DNA of 64,000 nt. Origin: Gammaproteobacteria bacterium. Lineage in GTDB: Bacteria > Pseudomonadota > Gammaproteobacteria > Steroidobacterales > Steroidobacteraceae. The translations under genes were made by a program, and so were the position numbers. The notes beneath the pieces were generated by a model that saw only the letters and a list, made by a program, of their open reading frames with translations, was not told the DNA's origin and made no database searches. Shown here piece after piece: positions 59,213 through 64,000 of the stretch (its first letter is position 1; the number at the start of each line of letters is the position of its first letter). The stretch lies in NCBI GenBank assembly GCA_003164785.1, contig PLUE01000016.1:62001-126000 (forward strand), read 5' to 3'.

Positions 59213-59695
59213 TCAGGCGCAGAGCAATGCCAAAGACCCGCCGCCGTATTTGGGCAGCTGAATCTGGAAGACACTTCGCCCCCTTGGTTGAGCGAGCAAT
59301 GCGGCGGCGGCGGCAGGCAGGGACTTGACGGAATAGACCTCCTCGAGCCGCAGATGCGGCGACGTGCCGTCCATCATGAGCCGCGTGCAGATGTTCATGA
59401 TCTCCCGGATGTTGGCGATCATGACCTCGGTGAGTTCGCGCGTCTTGACGGCGTCCTTGGCCACATTGACCGGCAGCATCGACAGTGCCGAACTCATGCT
59501 CGCCGACAGGGCAATGTCGGCCGCGCACAAACCGACGGTCTCGCCTTCGTCCGAGATGAATACGCCGAACCATGCGCCTCCCTGTGGCGTTTGATCCACG
59601 GCGCCGCCCGCCTTGACGGCCAGCCCATCGAACAACATTCCAAGCAATTGCGCCACCTTGGGCCCGTCCGGCAAGGGGAATCCTGTCGCCATCAT
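59213..59695 (-). CDS. Uncharacterised chemotaxis-operon protein, possibly CheX-like
   Basis: 160 residues, last gene of the leftward chemotaxis operon, 22 bp after cheY. A helix V-M-I-A-N-I-R-E-I-M-N-I-C-T-R-L-M carries E-x-x-N, the core of the CheC/CheX phosphatase helix, and a short T-S-P-H-L-R-L follows. The start has a conserved-looking G-V-F-I-S-D-E-G. The other residues of the CheX motif do not fit well, so phosphatase function is only a possibility. It converges on the PLD-like gene with a 10-bp gap. Confidence 0.5.
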   Translation of the reverse strand: MMATGFPLPDGPKVAQLLGMLFDGLAVKAGGAVDQTPQGGAWFGVFISDEGETVGLCAADIALSASMSSALSMLPVNVAKDAVKTRELTEVMIANIREIMNICTRLMMDGTSPHLRLEEVYSVKSLPAAAAALLAQPRGRSVFQIQLPKYGGGSLALLCA

Positions 59696-59717
59696 CGTTT
59701 CCTCGTGTCGTTGGTAT

Positions 59718-60080
59718 TCAACGAATGTGGGGGCCGAGCTGTTCCTTGAACGACTCGGGCGTAAATGGCTTGGAGATGAGGAAGCGCGCGCCGGCGCTGG
59801 TCGCCTTGGCGCGCATGTCGGCGGTGGCTTCCGTCGTCACGAAGCCGAAGGTCAGCCTGATCTTGTCGGCGGAAAGTGCTTCCAAGAGTTGGATTCCCGT
59901 CATGTTGGGCATGTTCCAATCCGAAAGCACGAGTTCCGGCGCCGAGGTCTTGATCGCGGCCAGCGCCTTTTCGCCGTCCTCGGCTTCCGTAACGGTATGA
60001 CCTTCGAATCCTGCCAGGCGCAGCGTCCGCTTCACGATCATGCGCATCGCGCTCGAGTCATCCACTATCAAAATCTTCAT
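59718..60080 (-). CDS. cheY: CheY-type single-domain response regulator
   Basis: 120 residues, a bare receiver domain. D7 and D8 bind metal, D54 in L-S-D-W-N-M-P-N is the phosphorylation site, T83 and K104 (I-S-K-P-F) complete the active site. It should carry the signal from CheA to the motor switch. The ATG at 60078-60080 is used because the family starts M-K-I-L-I-V-D-D. It is 45 bp downstream of cheB. Confidence 0.9.
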   Translation of the reverse strand: MKILIVDDSSAMRMIVKRTLRLAGFEGHTVTEAEDGEKALAAIKTSAPELVLSDWNMPNMTGIQLLEALSADKIRLTFGFVTTEATADMRAKATSAGARFLISKPFTPESFKEQLGPHIR

Positions 60081-60125
60081 CTTCTGTCTCTCTTTAAATG
60101 ATCCACTGTTCATGTACGGCCGGTA

Positions 60126-61232
60126 TCAACCGGCGCGGGCCTTGGGCATTGCGTCCGTTCTTTCTTTCATCACGCGAACTATCGCGGCGGCCATTTGGTG
60201 CAACGGGTGCAGCGCTTGCGCCGCGCCGATCTCCCATGCCGCGCCAGGCATTCCCCAGACGACACTGGTGTTTTCGTCCTGCGCCAACGTCGGCGCGCCG
60301 GCATCGCGCATTTCGCGCATGCCCTCGGCACCATCGCGACCCATGCCGGTCAGAATCACGCCGACTGAGTTCCTGCCCGCGCTCTGGGCCACCGATCGAA
60401 ACAGCACATCCACCGACGGACGATGACGATTGACAGCCGGGGCGGAGCTGAGCTTGCAGCGGTAATGAGCGCCATCCCGCACGACGAGAAGATGGTCGTC
60501 GCCGGGGGCCACGTAGGCATGACCCGCCAGGATGGCCTGGCCGTCGCGTGCCTCACAGACATTGAGCTGGCAGATCGCGTTCAGGCGGGCCGCGAACGGC
60601 CCGCTGAACGCCTTCGGTATGTGTTGCGTGATGACGATGCCCGGCACGTCCGCCGGAAGACGTATCAGCACTTCCTTGATGGCCTCGGTGCCGCCGGTGG
60701 ACGCCCCTATGGCGATGATCTGATCCGTGGTTTGAAAATGGGTCGGCGCGGTACGCTTCGGCAACACCACATCGGTGTCGAAGCGTTGCTCGATTTCCGG
60801 CGTGCCCGAGGGCTTGGCCGCACGCGTCTTGGCGCCTGCCGCTCCCTTGACCTTGCTGATGATCTCGCGCGCAGCCTCCTTGATGCCGTGGACCGTATCC
60901 ACGGCCGGCTTGGCGACGAAATCGATCGCACCCAGCGACAGGGCATCCAGCGTCACGTCGGCTCCGTGTTGAGTCAAGGAAGAACACATCACGACCGGCA
61001 TGGGTCGCAGCCGCATGAGATTCCGCAGGAAGACCAAGCCATCCATCCGCGGCATCTCGATGTCAAGCGTGAGGACGTGGGGATTCAACGCTTTTATCTT
61101 GTCCCGGGCGATGATCGGATCGGCGGCCGTGCCGACCACCTCGATCTCGGGGTCGGAGGCAAGGATGTCCGTCAGCAACTGCCGCATGACGGCGGAGTCG
61201 TCGATGATGAGTACACGAATCTTCTGGTTCAT
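60126..61232 (-). CDS. cheB: CheB: chemoreceptor methylesterase/deamidase
   Basis: 368 residues. Receiver domain with D57 in [13 protein letters not shown] linker (residues 130-170) leads to the methylesterase domain with the catalytic serine in I-G-A-S-T-G-G-T, histidine in T-Q-H-I-P-K-A-F-S and aspartate in [10 protein letters not shown]. It removes methyl groups from receptors for adaptation. 16 bp after cheD. Confidence 0.95.
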   Translation of the reverse strand: MNQKIRVLIIDDSAVMRQLLTDILASDPEIEVVGTAADPIIARDKIKALNPHVLTLDIEMPRMDGLVFLRNLMRLRPMPVVMCSSLTQHGADVTLDALSLGAIDFVAKPAVDTVHGIKEAAREIISKVKGAAGAKTRAAKPSGTPEIEQRFDTDVVLPKRTAPTHFQTTDQIIAIGASTGGTEAIKEVLIRLPADVPGIVITQHIPKAFSGPFAARLNAICQLNVCEARDGQAILAGHAYVAPGDDHLLVVRDGAHYRCKLSSAPAVNRHRPSVDVLFRSVAQSAGRNSVGVILTGMGRDGAEGMREMRDAGAPTLAQDENTSVVWGMPGAAWEIGAAQALHPLHQMAAAIVRVMKERTDAMPKARAG

Positions 61233-61248
61233 AAAAAGAATCTTGCGC

Positions 61249-61908
61249 TCAAAACAGTTCAACCGATCCGGATTCGACCTGGGCTGGCGTGGGGGAGAAC
61301 GCTTCTTCGCGCTCGAAAACCGCACGATGCGAATTCGAGATCAAGCGCTTGACCCGCACCATCCCGCTCTTCGGGCTGTAATAGAGCTTGCGGGCGAAGC
61401 GGTCCCCCAGATCCTCGCCGCTGATGGCAAAGCCCTCCGCGCGCAGATAATCACGGACGAATTGCGCATTTCGGAGGCCGACATCGAGTTTCATGTCGAG
61501 CACCTTGCCGCCGCCGATCACCTTGAATTCCAGATTCTCGCGGCGACCGCCCAGCTTCAATATGTCGTTCAGCAGGCGCTCCATGGCCACATTGCCGTAA
61601 CGCGTCGCCGAGCTGACGTCGTGTTCCGCCCAGGCGCTCGTACCGCCGGAGCGGTCCAAGGGCAGCATGAAATGGTTCATGCCGCCGATCCCGAGCACCC
61701 GTTCGCGAACACAGGCGGAAACGCACGATCCGAGTACCGTGAAGATGCTTTCATTGTGGCGCGTCACGTAATACTCTCCGGGCAAGAGCGTGGCGACCGA
61801 CACGCCCAGCGCCGCATCCCAGCTGCGCCGGATGTGTGAGAAATTCGGTAGTGCGGGTGGCGGCCGCCGGAAGTCAGCCGCCGATGCCCTCGGCGACGCC
61901 GCGCTCAC
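61249..61908 (-). CDS. cheD: CheD: chemoreceptor glutamine deamidase
   Basis: 219 residues from a GTG at 61906-61908, preceded by GGAGG and overlapping the cheR stop by GTGA. The catalytic cysteine and its surroundings are [11 protein letters not shown], and the catalytic histidine is in [18 protein letters not shown] follows. It deamidates receptor glutamines and, in other bacteria, pairs with CheC. A C-terminal extension of about 30 residues goes beyond the usual domain. Confidence 0.92.
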   Translation of the reverse strand: MSAASPRASAADFRRPPPALPNFSHIRRSWDAALGVSVATLLPGEYYVTRHNESIFTVLGSCVSACVRERVLGIGGMNHFMLPLDRSGGTSAWAEHDVSSATRYGNVAMERLLNDILKLGGRRENLEFKVIGGGKVLDMKLDVGLRNAQFVRDYLRAEGFAISGEDLGDRFARKLYYSPKSGMVRVKRLISNSHRAVFEREEAFSPTPAQVESGSVELF

Positions 61909-62744
61909 GCCATCCTCCGATAGGCCGTCCGACCCTCGAGCTTGTAGCGCTGCGACACGTTGAAGAGATTCTCCGAGTGTCCGATGAACAGCCAGCCTCC
62001 CGGTTTTTGCAGGGCTGCCATCCGCTCGAACAGAGTGCGCTGGGTTTCCTTGTCGAAATAGATGACGACATTGCGGCAGAAAATCACGTCGAATGGACCT
62101 TTCATGGGCCACGGATTCAAAAGATTCAATTGACGGAACGTAATCAACGATTTTAGTTCGGGGGACGCCACGCCTTGATCCGGCTGCCCGGCCGGTGACG
62201 GAAACCAGCGCTTGACGCGGTCGGCCGACATCCCTTTGAAGCGGTCGCTCCGATATGAGCCCGCCTGCGCCGTGGCCACTACCTTGGAATCGATGTCCGT
62301 CGCGAGCAGCTTGACATCCCAGTCGCGGCTGGCGGCCAAGGCCTCGCGCAGGGTGATGGCGATGGAGTAGGGTTCCTCTCCGGTCGAACATCCGGCGGAC
62401 CAGACGCGAAGACGGCGCCGATTGTCCGCCGCCCGCTGCATCGGCGGCAGCACCTCGGCGGCAAGTTGCTCGAAGTGGTGCTTCTCCCGAAAAAACGACG
62501 TCAGGTTGGTCGTGATGGCATTGGTCAGTTCCTGCAGTTCGTCGGAGGGAGCGCCTTCGAGCATGCCGCAATACTCACTGAACGAGGACATACCCAGGCT
62601 GCGCAAACGTTTCGAGAGCCGTCCGTAGACGAGTTCGCGCTTCGCGTCCGACAGTGCGATTCCCGTGTGTTTATAGACCAGGCCGCGCAGCCGACTGAAC
62701 TCCGCGTCCGACAAATCATAGTCCCGTGCCGCTCCGGTCATCAT
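61905..62744 (-). CDS. cheR: CheR: chemoreceptor methyltransferase
   Basis: 279 residues from an ATG overlapping the previous stop by ATGA. It has I-T-T-N-L-T-S-F-F-R-E near residue 80, the SAM site W-S-A-G-C-S-T-G-E-E-P-Y-S, and F-D-V-I-F-C-R-N-V-V-I-Y-F-D with the terminal G-G-W-L-F-I-G-H-S-E. It methylates receptor glutamates in opposition to CheB. Confidence 0.95.
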   Translation of the reverse strand: MMTGAARDYDLSDAEFSRLRGLVYKHTGIALSDAKRELVYGRLSKRLRSLGMSSFSEYCGMLEGAPSDELQELTNAITTNLTSFFREKHHFEQLAAEVLPPMQRAADNRRRLRVWSAGCSTGEEPYSIAITLREALAASRDWDVKLLATDIDSKVVATAQAGSYRSDRFKGMSADRVKRWFPSPAGQPDQGVASPELKSLITFRQLNLLNPWPMKGPFDVIFCRNVVIYFDKETQRTLFERMAALQKPGGWLFIGHSENLFNVSQRYKLEGRTAYRRMA

Positions 62745-63244
62745 CGCGATTCCGCCAGATCGTCGGTGAACAGTTCGATCGCATCCGCGGTTTCCTCGAT
62801 GCGGTGGGCTTGCGAGAAACCGGCATCCGTACCGGCAAACAACATCCGCTCGTCCCTCATCGTAAACGCCTGCATGCGTTCCGTTGAGAGGGATTCCCAT
62901 GCGGCACTCGAGGTCGCGCGCCGCGGATCACCCAAGTGAGCGTTGATGGCGCGAAGCGATTCGGCGACATGGGTCAGCTGTTGGATCAATCGATCGTGGA
63001 ATTGCACGGCAACGATCACCGACGCCAGCTCGTCATCGAGAGACCTGTCGGCCGCACCTGATGCGCGTGCGGCCGACAGCAGACCATCGATGGACGAAAG
63101 CAGCGTGACGCACGCCACACTGTCCCGGGCCAGGCACTCATCGACTTGAATCGCAATGCAGTCCAGCCACGCCCGGCTGTACTCAATGGCGACCCCGTGG
63201 GCGCTGCCGGCCGACTCCGGCGCAATCTCAGGCAGGCGCATCAT
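62741..63244 (-). CDS. Small helical chemotaxis protein with a CheZ-like D-x-x-x-Q motif
   Basis: 167 residues. The central helix reads V-I-V-A-V-Q-F-H-D-R-L-I-Q-Q-L-T-H-V. D84 and Q88 stand four apart, like the catalytic D143 and Q147 of CheZ (F-Q-D-L-T-G-Q). The rest is predominantly helical with no recognised domain. It lies between the STAS gene, which it overlaps by 17 bp, and cheR. It could be a CheY-phosphate phosphatase of a reduced CheZ type, or a structural adaptor. No full-length CheZ is in the window. Confidence 0.55.
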   Translation of the reverse strand: MMRLPEIAPESAGSAHGVAIEYSRAWLDCIAIQVDECLARDSVACVTLLSSIDGLLSAARASGAADRSLDDELASVIVAVQFHDRLIQQLTHVAESLRAINAHLGDPRRATSSAAWESLSTERMQAFTMRDERMLFAGTDAGFSQAHRIEETADAIELFTDDLAESR

Positions 63245-63530
63245 TGCTTCCGTTGCCGAGTTCCAGGAACCCTGCCACACCCAGCAGTGTTGCCGTGCGC
63301 CGCAGCGGCACCGATGCGCTGCTCCAACGGCACGGTATGGTGCGCTCCGTGCACGTACGCCAAAGGCTGACCAGCAATTGAACGACGGCGGTATCGATCT
63401 CATCGACGTCGCCGCCGTCGATCACGATTTCCCGGCTGTCAGCGACCGCCGCCGACAAGCGGACGTGCAACGCCGCGGCACCCGAAATATCCTGGCGTTC
63501 CACGAGCGCGATCGACGTAATCGTGCTCAT
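63228..63530 (-). CDS. STAS-domain protein of the chemotaxis operon
   Basis: 100 residues with the STAS (anti-anti-sigma) fold pattern: an early A-L-H-V-R-L-S-A-A-V, the strand E-I-V-I-D-G-G-D-V and the turn V-D-E-I-D-T-A-V-V-Q-L-L-V-S-L, where D-T stands in place of the usual phosphorylatable D-S. Such proteins bind partner kinases or act as scaffolds in some chemosensory systems. Overlaps cheW by ATGA and the next gene by 17 bp. Confidence 0.75.
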   Translation of the reverse strand: MSTITSIALVERQDISGAAALHVRLSAAVADSREIVIDGGDVDEIDTAVVQLLVSLWRTCTERTIPCRWSSASVPLRRTATLLGVAGFLELGNGSNDAPA

Positions 63531-64000
63531 GCAGCGACCATCGCCGGTGCGGCGTCATCCACGATGCTGTTGCCTATCAGTCGGTCTATATCGAGCAAGA
63601 TGAGCATCTTCTCCTCCACGGTGGCCAGTGCCTTGACGAAGATCGTCTCCACGCTGCCGCAGACGTCGGGCGGCGGTTTGGTGTCGGCCACATCCACGTT
63701 ATAAACCTCCGACACGGCGTCCACGACCATGCCGACGGTGCGCTCGGTGCGGGCGCCGGCCACTTTCACCACGATGACGACGGTGGTGGGGCCGAAGGCG
63801 ATCGTTTCCAGGCCGAATCGACGGCGGAGGTCGAGGATCGGGACCACCGTGCCGCGCAGGTTGATCACGCCGAGCACGAACTCCGGCGTGTGCGGAATCC
63901 GCGTCACCTTGTCCCATCCCTTGATCTCTTGAACTCGCAGAATGTCGACGCCATATTCTTCACCGGCCAACATGAACGTCAGATACTGTTCGCTCGTTGC
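63527..64000 (-). CDS. cheW: CheW-like coupling protein, runs off the right edge
   Basis: 158 residues are present and the start lies beyond the window. It shows A-G-E-E-Y-G-V-D-I-L-R-V-Q-E-I, then V-L-G-V-I-N-L-R-G-T-V-V-P-I-L-D-L-R, and V-G-M-V-V-D-A-V-S-E-V, the three blocks of CheW. It links receptors to CheA, which must be outside. An ATG at 63973 exists, but the residues before it (E-Q-Y-L-T-F) belong to the domain. Confidence 0.9.
   Translation of the reverse strand, partial: ATSEQYLTFMLAGEEYGVDILRVQEIKGWDKVTRIPHTPEFVLGVINLRGTVVPILDLRRRFGLETIAFGPTTVVIVVKVAGARTERTVGMVVDAVSEVYNVDVADTKPPPDVCGSVETIFVKALATVEEKMLILLDIDRLIGNSIVDDAAPAMVAA

Overview
The window reads as chromosome of a high-GC gammaproteobacterium. 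Flagellar control runs through sigma-54, FleQ and FleSR, with sigma-28 (FliA) promoters on late genes. The gene order around fliC, the sugar-modification genes beside it and a double-length UvrA recall the Xanthomonadales/Steroidobacter side of the class. That placement is an impression from gene content, not a phylogeny. I see no rRNA, tRNA, CRISPR array or intact insertion sequence.

Positions 1-8300: the start of an ArnT-type glycosyltransferase, then a homoprotocatechuate (3,4-dihydroxyphenylacetate) meta-cleavage cluster. A MarR-type regulator (hpaR) is divergent from hpaG1-hpaG2-hpaE-(LigA-like)-(LigB-like)-hpaF-hpaH-hpaI, and a perfect 8+8 bp dyad lies between them. The ring-cleaving enzyme is of the two-subunit LigAB type instead of the usual single-subunit HpaD. 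HpaF lacks the catalytic N-terminal proline and is preceded by an 18-bp tandem repeat that runs into its start codon. A DUF4105 membrane protein converges on hpaI.

Positions 8300-14900: a four-ATPase double UvrA, a small PilZ protein and the chaperone/tRNA-binding-fold protein CsaA.

Positions 14900-27300: flgM-flgN-csrA (leftward, sigma-28 promoter), flgA (leftward), then flgBCDEFGHIJ behind a textbook sigma-54 promoter, then flgK and flgL. The csrA product has an inserted segment like that of Pseudomonas RsmN/RsmF.

Positions 27300-41800: slyD and rimO, then a probable flagellin-glycosylation island. It holds a VioA-like sugar aminotransferase, an SDR, a degenerate PLP-fold protein, two GNAT/FemAB-like acyltransferases, a putative oxygenase, two methyltransferases, a beta-propeller glycosidase-like protein and two tandem TPR-OGT (GT41-like) glycosyltransferases. 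The last two share near-identical DNA blocks.

Positions 41800-56900: fliC, a frameshifted flaG, fliD-fliS-fliT, an atypical PilZ gene, fleQ, fleS-fleR and fliEFGHIJ. I read sigma-28 promoters before fliC, flaG and fliD, and a sigma-54 promoter before fleS.

Positions 56900-64000: where fliK-fliL-fliM would often follow fliJ, there is an orphan IS630-like helix-turn-helix protein and a phospholipase-D-like protein with both HKD motifs damaged. A leftward chemotaxis operon then runs in from the right edge: cheW, a STAS protein, a small protein with a CheZ-like D-x-x-x-Q motif, cheR, cheD, cheB, cheY and a CheX-like candidate. The flagellar and chemotaxis genes form one motility locus, and the sugar genes next to fliC probably decorate its product.
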